From Olsenella_K sp050953285 (GTDB lineage Bacteria; Actinomycetota; Coriobacteriia; Coriobacteriales; Atopobiaceae), in the NCBI GenBank assembly GCA_050953285.1, contig JBMNMK010000002.1, positions 806,001 through 870,000 on the forward strand: 64,000 bases of DNA, in the 5' to 3' direction. Position 1 is the first letter of the stretch. Each line of letters opens with the position of its first letter. The notes under the pieces are model-generated. The model was not told the origin of the DNA and did no database searches. It saw nothing but the letters and a program-made list of their open reading frames with translations. Of the stretch, positions 33,133 through 41,574 are shown piece by piece. A program made the translations under genes and the position numbers.

Positions 33133-34688
33133 TACTTTGCAATATCGACAGCGCGCGACTCACGGATAACAACAACGCGAACCTGGCCTGGATACTCCAT
33201 CTCTTCCTCGATCTGCTTGGCAATGTCATGTGCCAAAACCGTTGCAGATGCGTCAGAGATCTTCTCGGGCTCAACCATAACATGCAGCTCACGACCAGCC
33301 TGCATGGCATATGTACGCTCCACGCCCTCGTGAGAATTGGAAATCTCCTCAAGCTTTTCGAGACGCTTGATATAGGTTTCCGCGGACTCTCTACGTGCAC
33401 CAGGACGTGCAGCAGAGATGGCATCAGCAGCTTGTACCAGCACATCAAGCACCGTGTTGGGCTCAACGTCTGCATGGTGAGCCTCAATTGCGTGCACGAT
33501 TGCAGGCTTCTCGCCATAGCGTCGTGCAAGATCTGCACCTATAACGGCATGCGGTCCTTCGACCTCATGGTCGATTGCCTTGCCCAAGTCATGCAGAAGG
33601 CCAGCGCGCTTGGCAGGAGTTGGATCAAGTCCCAACTCAGATGCCATAGTGCCGCACAGAGCTGCAACCTGAATGGAGTGCTGCAAAACGTTTTGACCAA
33701 AAGACGTCCTATATTTGAGCGCACCCAGCGTCTTTATGATCTCTGGATGCAGATCGTGAATATTGACGTCAAACGCAGCTTGCTCGCCTGCTTCTTGCAC
33801 ACGCTCATTCACGAGCTTCTCGGCCTTCTTGTAGAGCTCCTCAATGCGTGCGGGATGAATTCTGCCGTCTGCAATGAGATTCTCAAGGGCTACGCGTGCC
33901 GTCTCACGACGAACGGGATTAAAGCTGGAAAGTACCACCGTCTCTGGCGTATCGTCGATAACCAAAGAGACGCCCGAGATCTGCTCAAAGGTTCTGATGT
34001 TTCTTCCCTCACGGCCAATGATGCGTCCCTTGAGGTCATCAGAAGGAATGTGCACGGTCGTAACCGTGATCTCCCCTGCCTGGTCTGAGGCACAACGCTG
34101 AATTGCCGTACTCACAATCTCACGAGCGGTCTTGTCAGCTTGTGCGCGTACGCGCTGCTCAGACTCACGCAGGAGCTTTGCTTCATCTCTCACGGTTTCC
34201 GCACGAACCCTATCCAGCAGCTCATCATGTGCATCCTGACTAGTCATAGCCGCAATGCGCTCAAGTTCTTGCGTTTGCTTGGCGACAAGACCATCTACTT
34301 CATTCTTGCGCTTATCAAGAGAGCTCTGCAGGCTGGAGAGCTGATGCTCGCGCTTATCAAGTGCGTCATTTCTGTTATCGAGGTTCTCCTCACGCTGCAT
34401 GATGCGGTTCTCAAGATTTTGAAGCTCATTCTTGCGCTTGCGATCTTCTTCCTCAGACTCTTGACGCAGCTGAAGGATCTGCTCACGCGCTTCTACCAGT
34501 GCGCTCTTTTTTGCGGTCTCCGCCTGGGCCTGTGCATCACTGGTGATCTTCTCAGCCTGAGCACGCGCGGCTTCAACGCGTGATTCCACATCACGTACTC
34601 GTTGTGAGTTCTTGTTGGTGGCAATGGCATATGCGGCGATAACGCCGACCACCAATCCCACAATGACACCGATAACGATATTTGCCAT
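33132..34688 (-). CDS. rny: Ribonuclease Y
   Basis: 518 residues, the normal length. It has an N-terminal membrane helix (4-21), a long coiled coil (about 25-200), a KH domain with IIGREGRNIRTFEQISG near residue 220, and an HD domain with the metal motif LLHDLGKAIDHE near 366. It is the membrane-bound endonuclease that starts mRNA decay in many Gram-positive bacteria. It has its own promoter and a structured leader after recX. Genes for RNase J and PNPase, likely partners, are about 11-15 kb away on the same strand. Confidence 0.96.
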   Translation of the reverse strand: MANIVIGVIVGLVVGVIAAYAIATNKNSQRVRDVESRVEAARAQAEKITSDAQAQAETAKKSALVEAREQILQLRQESEEEDRKRKNELQNLENRIMQREENLDNRNDALDKREHQLSSLQSSLDKRKNEVDGLVAKQTQELERIAAMTSQDAHDELLDRVRAETVRDEAKLLRESEQRVRAQADKTAREIVSTAIQRCASDQAGEITVTTVHIPSDDLKGRIIGREGRNIRTFEQISGVSLVIDDTPETVVLSSFNPVRRETARVALENLIADGRIHPARIEELYKKAEKLVNERVQEAGEQAAFDVNIHDLHPEIIKTLGALKYRTSFGQNVLQHSIQVAALCGTMASELGLDPTPAKRAGLLHDLGKAIDHEVEGPHAVIGADLARRYGEKPAIVHAIEAHHADVEPNTVLDVLVQAADAISAARPGARRESAETYIKRLEKLEEISNSHEGVERTYAMQAGRELHVMVEPEKISDASATVLAHDIAKQIEEEMEYPGQVRVVVIRESRAVDIAK

Positions 34689-34903
34689 GGTTGCTCCTCA
34701 AACGTTTTTGTAGAGTTCTGGAATCCGCGCAGCAGCCAACAACGCGTGTTGGAATCAGCGCGGAACCCGCCATCCGAGGCACATCCCGGCTACCATCACT
34801 TTAGATGGCACAATTGTTTAGTTGACCCTCACGAACCGATCAAACAAGACAAAATAAAAACGTCCACCAAATGCGGAAGACGAGAATGCTCTTTGGCTCT
34901 TCT
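34689..34903 (-). promoter_or_regulatory. Structured leader of rny
   Basis: The transcript from the promoter at 34904-34932 has about 210 untranslated bases. Near the 3' end CCGCGC pairs with GCGCGG and, inside, CCAACA pairs with TGTTGG, which gives a nested stem at about 34722-34771. It may be a site of processing or autoregulation by RNase Y. That is inference. It does not fit the T-box consensus. Confidence 0.4.
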
Positions 34904-34932
34904 ATCCTAAGTTTGTATACAACAGCTGTCAA
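34904..34932 (-). promoter_or_regulatory. Promoter of rny
   Basis: On the minus strand TTGACA (34932-34927) and TAGGAT (34909-34904) are exactly 17 bases apart. The spacer contains TTGTATACAA (34913-34922), a perfect 10-base palindrome that could bind a regulator. Confidence 0.7.
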
Positions 34933-34962
34933 TCTTCAGAAACGTTGTGCCGTTGCCCGATT

Positions 34963-35640
34963 TCAGTATGAATTTTCTTCTAAGACCCGCTGAGCTGCGC
35001 GCTTAGCGACATCCATACCAAAGCCACGATTCATAAGAAATCTGACTAGCTTTGGGAAGGCATTCTTGTCACTCACATGCTTTCTGGCAGCAATTTCCAC
35101 TGCCCGCTCATACTCCTCATCTGCATCAAAGTATGCATACGGCCAGCCTGCAAGCTCATAGCAATCAATTCTTCTTGAAGTGAGTTCACGCTCGATGCGT
35201 CTTTGACCCCAACCTGCGCTTATCTTGGAACGTATATAGACATCGGCATATCTCGCGTCATCCAACAGACTGCATGAGATTGCTCTCTTGAGAGCTTGAT
35301 CCACATAGAACGAATCAAACCCATCCCTCTTGAGCCTGTCTCTAACCTCGCTCACGGAGATTTCTCTTCGCGAAGCTATATCCACGACGCGCGACCATGT
35401 CATGGCCTCTTCGAGACCGTTGATGGCATCCTCAAGTTCTGAAGCGGAACTAGGACTAAACCCTTCGGTTTTAATCGTGCGGTTGAGCTCTTTGGCTACA
35501 CAGAGCGGCACCTTGGTCCAGTGTCTGCCCGACGCATCTTCAAACCAGATGCGCGCTTGGGGCTTTGCTGAACCCAGAGCTGCCCTACTTTGCGAGGGCA
35601 GCTCAATGTCCCACGTGAAATCAGACGTAGCATCTGCCAT
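34963..35640 (-). CDS. recX: Regulatory protein RecX
   Basis: 225 residues. The C-terminal two thirds carry RecX repeats (SEVRDRLKRDGFDSFYVDQAL; WGQRRIERELTSRRID; FPKLVRFLMNRGFGMDVAKRA, seen in parts). RecX binds RecA and limits filament growth. The first 70 residues are extra compared with short RecX proteins. The ATG lies directly after the recA stop, with recA providing the promoter and thus LexA control. Confidence 0.9.
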   Translation of the reverse strand: MADATSDFTWDIELPSQSRAALGSAKPQARIWFEDASGRHWTKVPLCVAKELNRTIKTEGFSPSSASELEDAINGLEEAMTWSRVVDIASRREISVSEVRDRLKRDGFDSFYVDQALKRAISCSLLDDARYADVYIRSKISAGWGQRRIERELTSRRIDCYELAGWPYAYFDADEEYERAVEIAARKHVSDKNAFPKLVRFLMNRGFGMDVAKRAAQRVLEENSY

Positions 35641-35642
35641 GG

Positions 35643-36740
35643 CTAGTCTTGAGATCCATCTGCATCATCGAGCTCTGTAGGTATGCCCACACGCTCATCC
35701 CCGAGCTCAAGGCCACAGGCAACGCGTGTTGCATGGTCAATTTCATCACGGATTTCAGGATTCTCTTTCAAGAACTCCTTAGCAGCCTCACGACCCTGGC
35801 CCAGCCGTTCATCACCATAGTTAAACCAGGCGCCCGATTTGTTGATGATGTCATACTCCACACCCATATCCAGGATGGAGCCTTCCTTAGAGATGCCTTC
35901 ACCATACATAATGTCAAACTCTGCTTGTTTGAAGGGCGGGGCAACTTTGTTCTTAACAACCTTCACGCGCACGCGGTTACCCACGACGTCACCATCACGT
36001 TTGATCTGGTCAATCCTTCTGATATCCATACGCACTGACGAGAAGAACTTCAATGCACGGCCACCAGGGGTTGTTTCTGGGTTGCCAAACATGACACCAA
36101 TCTTTTCACGCAGCTGATTGATGAAGATGCACGTTGTTTTTGACTTAGAAAGTGAGCCAGCAAGCTTTCTCAATGCCTGGCTCATGAGGCGTGCCTGAAG
36201 TCCTACGGTGGTGTCTCCGATTTCGCCCTCAATTTCTGCACGTGGCACAAGGGCAGCAACGGAGTCAACAACCACCACGTCTATGGCACCAGATCTGACC
36301 AACATGTCACAGATCTCCAAAGCCTGCTCACCAGTATCAGGCTGAGAGATCAAAACCTCATCGATATCAACGCCTATGCGCGCTGCATACCCTGGATCCA
36401 AAGCATGCTCTGCATCAATGAAGGCAGCGACGCCTCCCATGCTTTGTGCCTCAGCCAAGATTTCTAGAGAAAGAGTTGTCTTTCCTGATGACTCTGGACC
36501 ATAGATCTCTACAATGCGCCCGCGAGGTACGCCGCCTATGCCCAGTGCTGCATCCAGTGCAAGAGAACCTGTAGGTATTGACTCAATATCAAGGTTTCCC
36601 GCTCCATCTCCAAGTTTCATAATGGAACCCGCGCCAAATTTCTTTACGATCTCTGCCGTGGTTGCTTCAACGACCTTCTCACGCTCTGCGCCAAAGGTAC
36701 GCTCATGTATTTCTTTATGGTTGGTTTTGCTCTTGGCCAT
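35643..36740 (-). CDS. recA: Recombinase RecA
   Basis: 365 residues. It has Walker A GPESSGKTTLSLE, the MAW region, loop 1 (MSQALRKLAG), FINQLREKIGVMFGNPE and the acidic C-terminal tail (DDADGSQD). It forms filaments on single-stranded DNA for recombination repair and acts as co-protease for LexA. The promoter just upstream has a LexA box between -35 and -10. It is followed by recX and then rny, spoVS-like and miaB. Confidence 0.98.
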   Translation of the reverse strand: MAKSKTNHKEIHERTFGAEREKVVEATTAEIVKKFGAGSIMKLGDGAGNLDIESIPTGSLALDAALGIGGVPRGRIVEIYGPESSGKTTLSLEILAEAQSMGGVAAFIDAEHALDPGYAARIGVDIDEVLISQPDTGEQALEICDMLVRSGAIDVVVVDSVAALVPRAEIEGEIGDTTVGLQARLMSQALRKLAGSLSKSKTTCIFINQLREKIGVMFGNPETTPGGRALKFFSSVRMDIRRIDQIKRDGDVVGNRVRVKVVKNKVAPPFKQAEFDIMYGEGISKEGSILDMGVEYDIINKSGAWFNYGDERLGQGREAAKEFLKENPEIRDEIDHATRVACGLELGDERVGIPTELDDADGSQD

Positions 36741-36763
36741 TTCTTCTCCTATCGACGTGAACC

Positions 36764-36792
36764 ATAGTATAGGAACATGCGTTCGGTGTCAA
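36764..36792 (-). promoter_or_regulatory. recA promoter with LexA box
   Basis: On the minus strand TTGACA (36792-36787) and TACTAT (36769-36764) are 17 bases apart. CGAAC-GCAT-GTTCC (36785-36772) lies in the spacer, a near-perfect LexA site that would block RNA polymerase. AGGAGAAG before the ATG is the ribosome binding site. Confidence 0.85.
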
Positions 36793-36963
36793 CTAAATTA
36801 CGAGAAGATTATAGGTAAACTGCAGCGTGCCTCCGTGCGCACTCTTGCTACGCCCTTGCCGCAAACTTGTACCTCACTCGCACCACTCTGGCTCACATCT
36901 CAAACGACCTGCGACGCAGCTCTCAAGCCGTTTCTCCTGGAAAATCTACCCGAATGTCCACCC

Positions 36964-37524
36964 TTATTTTGCCCGCACACGTGAGAGCATCAGTCCAAGC
37001 GCACACGCCACCGCTTGCTCTCTCACCGACCTGCGGTCACCTGTGAACATATGCATTTCCGTATGAGTTCCCTCGCCACTCGTAATGCCAAACCAGACAG
37101 TACCCACAGGTTTTCCTGGCTCGGCACCACCAGGCCCAGCAATGCCTGTTATAGAAACAGCAATATCTGACCCGAGCACCTTTTTGGCGCCTTCACACAT
37201 GGCAGCTGCGCATTCGGATGATACAGCGCCAATACCAGGCGCATCCAAAATATCGTTGGATACGCCCAAGACGCTGTGCTTTACGGGGATGGCGTAGCTC
37301 ACCACGGAGCCGCGCCATGGCGCAGAAGATCCCGGAATGGCGGTCACGGCACCAGAAACCAAGCCTCCAGTGCACGATTCGGCACTCGAAAGCGTAAGGT
37401 TTGCCGCAGCAGCTTCATGGACGAGCGCCGTCGCAAGCTCAAGGATCTTTTCGCCCAAAGACGTGCTGTTCAGAGGAATCGCACTATCAGCTGTCTCTTG
37501 GAGCTCATCAAAGCTGTCATTCAT
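36964..37524 (-). CDS. CinA-family C-terminal protein (PncC-type nicotinamide-nucleotide amidase)
   Basis: 186 residues: only the CinA C-terminal domain, without the N-terminal MoaB-like part. ANLTLSSAESCTGGLVSGAVTA, then VSITGIAGPGG and PVGTVWFGI, are the signature of the NMN deamidase, which recycles nicotinamide mononucleotide to NaMN. It starts three bases after pgsA and sits directly upstream of recA, an order shared with many Gram-positive bacteria. recA has its own promoter in the 220-base gap. Confidence 0.9.
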   Translation of the reverse strand: MNDSFDELQETADSAIPLNSTSLGEKILELATALVHEAAAANLTLSSAESCTGGLVSGAVTAIPGSSAPWRGSVVSYAIPVKHSVLGVSNDILDAPGIGAVSSECAAAMCEGAKKVLGSDIAVSITGIAGPGGAEPGKPVGTVWFGITSGEGTHTEMHMFTGDRRSVREQAVACALGLMLSRVRAK

Positions 37525-37527
37525 GCG

Positions 37528-38121
37528 CTATGCCTCGCGTCCGTTTATGTATCCCCAGCATTTTATGAAGTAGTCAATGCCCGACCACGCCGTCAGTATG
37601 ACCGCTGCGAGCATCACCACGGCGCCAAACATCTCAAATGCTATGCTACCTGCACCGATGAGCGCACGTGCAAGCAGAAGAGCGTTGATGGCAACCATGG
37701 TGAGGGCTGTCTTCCACTTGCCCAGGTTGCTCGCCGCCACCACGATGCCCTTGCTGGCCACCACCATGCGCAGGCCACTCACCAGAAACTCACGCGCCAC
37801 GATGATGAGCAAGAGCCACGAGCTGACCGCGCCCTGCTCAAGCAGGTAACAAAGGGCTACCACGACCACGAGTTTATCGGCAATGGGGTCTAGGAACTTG
37901 CCAAAATCTGTCACCTGGCCGCGACTTCTTGCCAGATACCCATCGAGCTTGTCAGTCAGGGACAGCAGAAGGAAGAACACAAACACCAAAAGCGCTGGTA
38001 CGGACAGGTGATCGACCGCCGGCGCACCGCCCAGCTCCGCCGCAAGCAGCCACAGCGGGACCAACACCACACGTGACATGGTTACGATATTTGCAGGTAC
38101 CCACAACTTGCTTTGAGCCAT
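37528..38121 (-). CDS. pgsA: CDP-diacylglycerol--glycerol-3-phosphate 3-phosphatidyltransferase
   Basis: 197 residues, integral membrane. The CDP-alcohol phosphotransferase motif is complete: TDKLDGYLARSRG, then DFGKFLDPIADK. It makes phosphatidylglycerol phosphate, the first step to phosphatidylglycerol. There are about five to six helices. It begins directly after the rimO stop and is followed by cinA-C, an order known from many Gram-positive genomes. Confidence 0.93.
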   Translation of the reverse strand: MAQSKLWVPANIVTMSRVVLVPLWLLAAELGGAPAVDHLSVPALLVFVFFLLLSLTDKLDGYLARSRGQVTDFGKFLDPIADKLVVVVALCYLLEQGAVSSWLLLIIVAREFLVSGLRMVVASKGIVVAASNLGKWKTALTMVAINALLLARALIGAGSIAFEMFGAVVMLAAVILTAWSGIDYFIKCWGYINGREA

Positions 38122-39537
38122 CTAGGCCACGTCCTCTCCAGCATCTTGAACAACACCGATCAGTTCATAGCAGAATGAGTCCGTCAGCTTACAGCGAACG
38201 ATGTCTCCCACAGATGCCTCGCCCGTCTCAATGTGCACCGCGCCGTCGCAGTCGGGCGCCTGGAACCACGTATGGCCAACAAGCTCCATGCCCTGCTCGC
38301 CCTCTTCAATGCCGTCGATGATGACATCAACGGTTTCTCCGACGTGCTTTGCGGTAGCGGCAAAGCCCAGCTGCTCGGCGACATCTTGCAGGCGCTGCGT
38401 GCGCTCGAGCTTGATCTCTTCTGGCACCTGGTTGGCCATCTCGGCAGCCTCAGTCCCCTCTTCCTGGGAATAGGCAAACACGGACGTGTAGTCAAATTCC
38501 TGCTCCTGCACAAAGTCCAAAAGCGCGTCCGCCTCCGCCTCCGTCTCACCAGGAAAACCGCACATGCCCGTGGTGCGCAGGACCATCCCCGGGATCTCAC
38601 GCCTCAAGCGCGCAAAAAGCTCACGGAGCTGCTGCTCAGAGCCCGTACGACCCATGGACGCCAACACGCGCTCAGAGCAGTGCTGGATGGGGATGTCTAT
38701 ATAGGGAAGCACTTCCGGCGTGTCACGGATGGTGGCAATGAGCTCGTCTGTCATGCCTTCAGGCTGCAGGTACAAAACACGGATCCATCCGTGGTAGGGC
38801 CTGGCAACCTTGGCAACTTCTTGCAAGAGATGTGCCAGCGTTTGGCCACCTCCCATATCCTGCCCCCAGATGCCCGTGTCCTGGCCGATGAGCACCACTT
38901 CACGCACGCCGCCTTCCATGAGCGCCGCCACCTCATGCGTGATTTCATCAAGTGAGCGAGAATGATATGCGCCCCGGATATACGGAATAGCGCAAAATGT
39001 GCAGAATCTATCACAACCTTCTGAAATCTTGACGTAGGCAGAAGCGCCGTCGATAGTACGAAGCGTCCTCACGCCATCCAATAGCTCGCCCGTATCAAGC
39101 GTGATGCCCAAGGTATCTGCCACAACGGCGGCAATTCCATCCTCTTCGTCCGCCTTCACAAACGCCTGGACCTCCGGCAGCTCACCTGCAAGCTCATCGC
39201 CGTAGCGAGAGGGCATGCAGCCACACATGATAATGGGCTTTTGCCGCACGCCCGAAGAGGCCTCTTCTGCCAGCACAAGCGTCGTTTCGATGCCCTCAGA
39301 AGTTGCGGAGGCAAGAAACGAGCACGTATTGATGAGGACCACGTCTGAGGAGGCCACATCCTCCGCTTCATCAAAGCCGGCGGTGAGCAAAAGCGCGCGC
39401 ATGCGGTCGGTATCGACCTCATTCTTGGCGCAGCCCAAAGTGACAAAGAAGAAACGCGCGGACGTACTGGCATCTGTTTGAACCATCGGCATGTCCACGT
39501 TCTTATCGGTAGTTAACATATTGGAGTGGCTGGCCAT
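38122..39537 (-). CDS. rimO: Ribosomal protein S12 methylthiotransferase RimO
   Basis: 471 residues. Radical SAM enzyme that methylthiolates an Asp of ribosomal protein S12. It has VTLGCAKNEVDTDRM, NTCSFL and CGCMPSRY for the auxiliary cluster, then CDRFCTFCAIPYIRG for the radical SAM cluster. GCAKNEVD rather than GCQMN marks RimO. There is an N-terminal extension of about 27 residues. AAAGGAAAAGG precedes the ATG. The first 35 bases overlap the end of the yajQ gene. Confidence 0.93.
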   Translation of the reverse strand: MASHSNMLTTDKNVDMPMVQTDASTSARFFFVTLGCAKNEVDTDRMRALLLTAGFDEAEDVASSDVVLINTCSFLASATSEGIETTLVLAEEASSGVRQKPIIMCGCMPSRYGDELAGELPEVQAFVKADEEDGIAAVVADTLGITLDTGELLDGVRTLRTIDGASAYVKISEGCDRFCTFCAIPYIRGAYHSRSLDEITHEVAALMEGGVREVVLIGQDTGIWGQDMGGGQTLAHLLQEVAKVARPYHGWIRVLYLQPEGMTDELIATIRDTPEVLPYIDIPIQHCSERVLASMGRTGSEQQLRELFARLRREIPGMVLRTTGMCGFPGETEAEADALLDFVQEQEFDYTSVFAYSQEEGTEAAEMANQVPEEIKLERTQRLQDVAEQLGFAATAKHVGETVDVIIDGIEEGEQGMELVGHTWFQAPDCDGAVHIETGEASVGDIVRCKLTDSFCYELIGVVQDAGEDVA

Positions 39538-40000
39538 AATCCTTTTCCTTTAGAAATGAAATTGCTGCTTGCAAAACGTCTTTTGATGCCGAGCTCACGC
39601 GCAGTTTGTCCTGCTCTACCACGACTTTTGCCTTGAGTTTTTGGGCGCGCAGATCCTTGGCAATCTTCTTGGCAACGTCTTGCTCAATTCCTTCAACAAG
39701 ACGGCCCTCTCGCTTGACTTGTGCGCCGCCGGCAGGCACGCAGTCCTGCCACTTGAGAGCTCCCAGCTCAACCCCTCTTTTGGCGAGCTTTGCCACCAAG
39801 ATGTCCGAGACCTGGCCGGCCACAAACTCAGAAGGTGCCATCACACAAAACGTCGACGTCTTGCGATCAAACGAAAGCGACGAATTTGTTCCCTTGAGAT
39901 CGTAACGCTGAGCAAGCTCCTTTGATGCCTGCTGATAGGCATTGTCGACCTCCTGGAGATCAACCTGCGAAACAACATCAAAACTGAATTCTTTTGCCAT
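39503..40000 (-). CDS. YajQ family nucleotide-binding protein
   Basis: 165 residues, full length. MAKEFSFDVVSQVDLQEVDNA at the start (in parts), QRYDLKGT and KIAKDLRAQKLK are typical. The fold is two RNA-recognition-like domains. Some members bind cyclic di-GMP and act as transcription co-regulators, but this is not shown for the family as a whole. AGGAG places the start at ATG 40000, not the GTG two codons earlier. It overlaps rimO by about 35 bases. Confidence 0.92.
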   Translation of the reverse strand: MAKEFSFDVVSQVDLQEVDNAYQQASKELAQRYDLKGTNSSLSFDRKTSTFCVMAPSEFVAGQVSDILVAKLAKRGVELGALKWQDCVPAGGAQVKREGRLVEGIEQDVAKKIAKDLRAQKLKAKVVVEQDKLRVSSASKDVLQAAISFLKEKDYGQPLQYVNYR

Positions 40001-40044
40001 TGTCACTCCTGTTATATCGGCATGTCACAACATGTACCGGTCTA

Positions 40045-41571
40045 TTACTGGCCCTTTGCCGAGCCCATCTTGGCAGAGCTCGCACCAGACGTGTATTGAG
40101 GAGATGTCCCCGTGCCCGCATTTGAGCCCGACGTTTGAGACTGGCCTCCGCCCGTTCCTGACTGCGCCGTTTGGCTGGCGGTCTCAGTGCCTGTTGCAGA
40201 TTGGTTGGACGAGACACCCTGCGTGCTCGCTTGTCCCTCAGTTGCCTCAGCGTTACCCTGCGCGCCATCGGTGCCGGTAGCTGCATCGGAGCCATCTGCC
40301 GCAGCATCTGATGTGCCACCCTTAATGGTGAGGGTTCCTATGCCAGAAATGCGCGATTCAAACGGCACCTGCACCCCGTTGGAGGTCACGGTCACCGCCG
40401 TCGTATCCCCTGCCCGCACGGTGAGGGTATCGGTGACCGTATAGGTCCCTTCCCACGGCCCGTCTATAGTATCTGCCACCTCACTTGTGTCACCATTGGT
40501 TATTTCGAGCCACGTGACCTGGCCTTCTGCAACAGACACGGTCACTTCAACCTCTTTATTGGTTGCATTTTTGACACCGGTTGTGGTTCCTTGGGACGCA
40601 ATCTGTTTCTGTGCCGCCGCGTCCGCCGCCTTGGTGGCATCGTCTTCGGAATCAGATGACGTCGCAGAGGTATTAGCGGTGGAAACAGAGACGCTCTTGG
40701 TACCTGTATCCGTCCCCACCTTGCCAGAAACGCACGATCTGACCGAAAGGATGATCACAACGGTCAAGATGAGCACCACCGCCAGGCCCACAGTCACAAG
40801 CGCCCGCACCGGATCCGCAAAGAATCCCTGCTTGCGCTTGTTTCTGCTGCCACGCTGCTGCTGTTCACGCCGCCGCACGTTGGGCCGCGCCGTCGAAGAT
40901 ATATTTCTTGAGGCCCGGCTCCCCTCCTGCGTGGAGGCCGATCTGTATGAGCGCGCATCGGTATCAAAGCGCAGGTCATCCTCATATTCGTTGTCGTCTA
41001 GCGACAACGTTGATATCTCACCGGTGCCACGTGCGTCAACTCGCAGATCCGCTTGATAGCCATCAGCCGCGCGATAAGACCGCCTGTTTGCAACCCGTGT
41101 GGACTCAATATCGTCCAAGTCATATTCGCTGCGACGACGGCGGCGCGAAATCACCTCTGCCCGCTCGGCGTCTTGCTGTCCCGGAGCGCGCCGCGTATAG
41201 GGATGTGCCTGCGCAGGCGTGAGTGGCGCGGCCCCATACATGCCGGTAGTGCGTCCAGTGCGCGTACTTCTCGCCTGGCGATCTGTGCGCTGCGTGCGCT
41301 GCGTCCTATCAGAGCTTGCCCGACGCTGCCACTCTTGCTGCTCACGGGTGAAAAGCCCCACTATCTCCTGCGGGTCAAGATCAAGGTAGCGTGCATAGGA
41401 TGCAAGCATCCCCTGGGCATAGCCGCTCTTTGGTATGGATTCAAAATCGCCTTCTTCAAACGCTTCAAGGACCTCAGGCCTCAATTTGAGCACCTGAGCT
41501 GCCTGACCTATAGAGAGACCAAGACTTCTTCTGCGGCTTGAGAGAATGTCGCTAAAGCGCGCGCGTGGCAT
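40045..41571 (-). CDS. RodZ-like membrane protein with N-terminal helix-turn-helix
   Basis: 508 residues. Residues 5-75 form an HTH_25 domain (LGLSIGQAAQVLKLRPEVLEAFEEGDF), as in RodZ. A basic, low-complexity cytoplasmic stretch rich in Arg, Ser and Thr follows, then one membrane helix (about 255-277). The outer part has Ser/Thr-rich spacers around a domain near 340-410 like the RodZ C-terminal domain (GTYTVTDTLTVRAGDTTAV), and ends in about 80 residues of Gly, Ser, Thr, Gln and Ala. RodZ links the cell-shape machinery to the membrane. The gene follows ftsK, as often in Gram-positive bacteria. Confidence 0.82.
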   Translation of the reverse strand: MPRARFSDILSSRRRSLGLSIGQAAQVLKLRPEVLEAFEEGDFESIPKSGYAQGMLASYARYLDLDPQEIVGLFTREQQEWQRRASSDRTQRTQRTDRQARSTRTGRTTGMYGAAPLTPAQAHPYTRRAPGQQDAERAEVISRRRRRSEYDLDDIESTRVANRRSYRAADGYQADLRVDARGTGEISTLSLDDNEYEDDLRFDTDARSYRSASTQEGSRASRNISSTARPNVRRREQQQRGSRNKRKQGFFADPVRALVTVGLAVVLILTVVIILSVRSCVSGKVGTDTGTKSVSVSTANTSATSSDSEDDATKAADAAAQKQIASQGTTTGVKNATNKEVEVTVSVAEGQVTWLEITNGDTSEVADTIDGPWEGTYTVTDTLTVRAGDTTAVTVTSNGVQVPFESRISGIGTLTIKGGTSDAAADGSDAATGTDGAQGNAEATEGQASTQGVSSNQSATGTETASQTAQSGTGGGQSQTSGSNAGTGTSPQYTSGASSAKMGSAKGQ

Positions 41572-41574
41572 TCC

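Noticed and set aside
34689..34903. T-box riboswitch in the rny leader
   Set aside because: GGCGGGTTCCGCG recalls the T-box antiterminator only loosely. The TGGNACC core is missing and rny is not an amino-acid gene.
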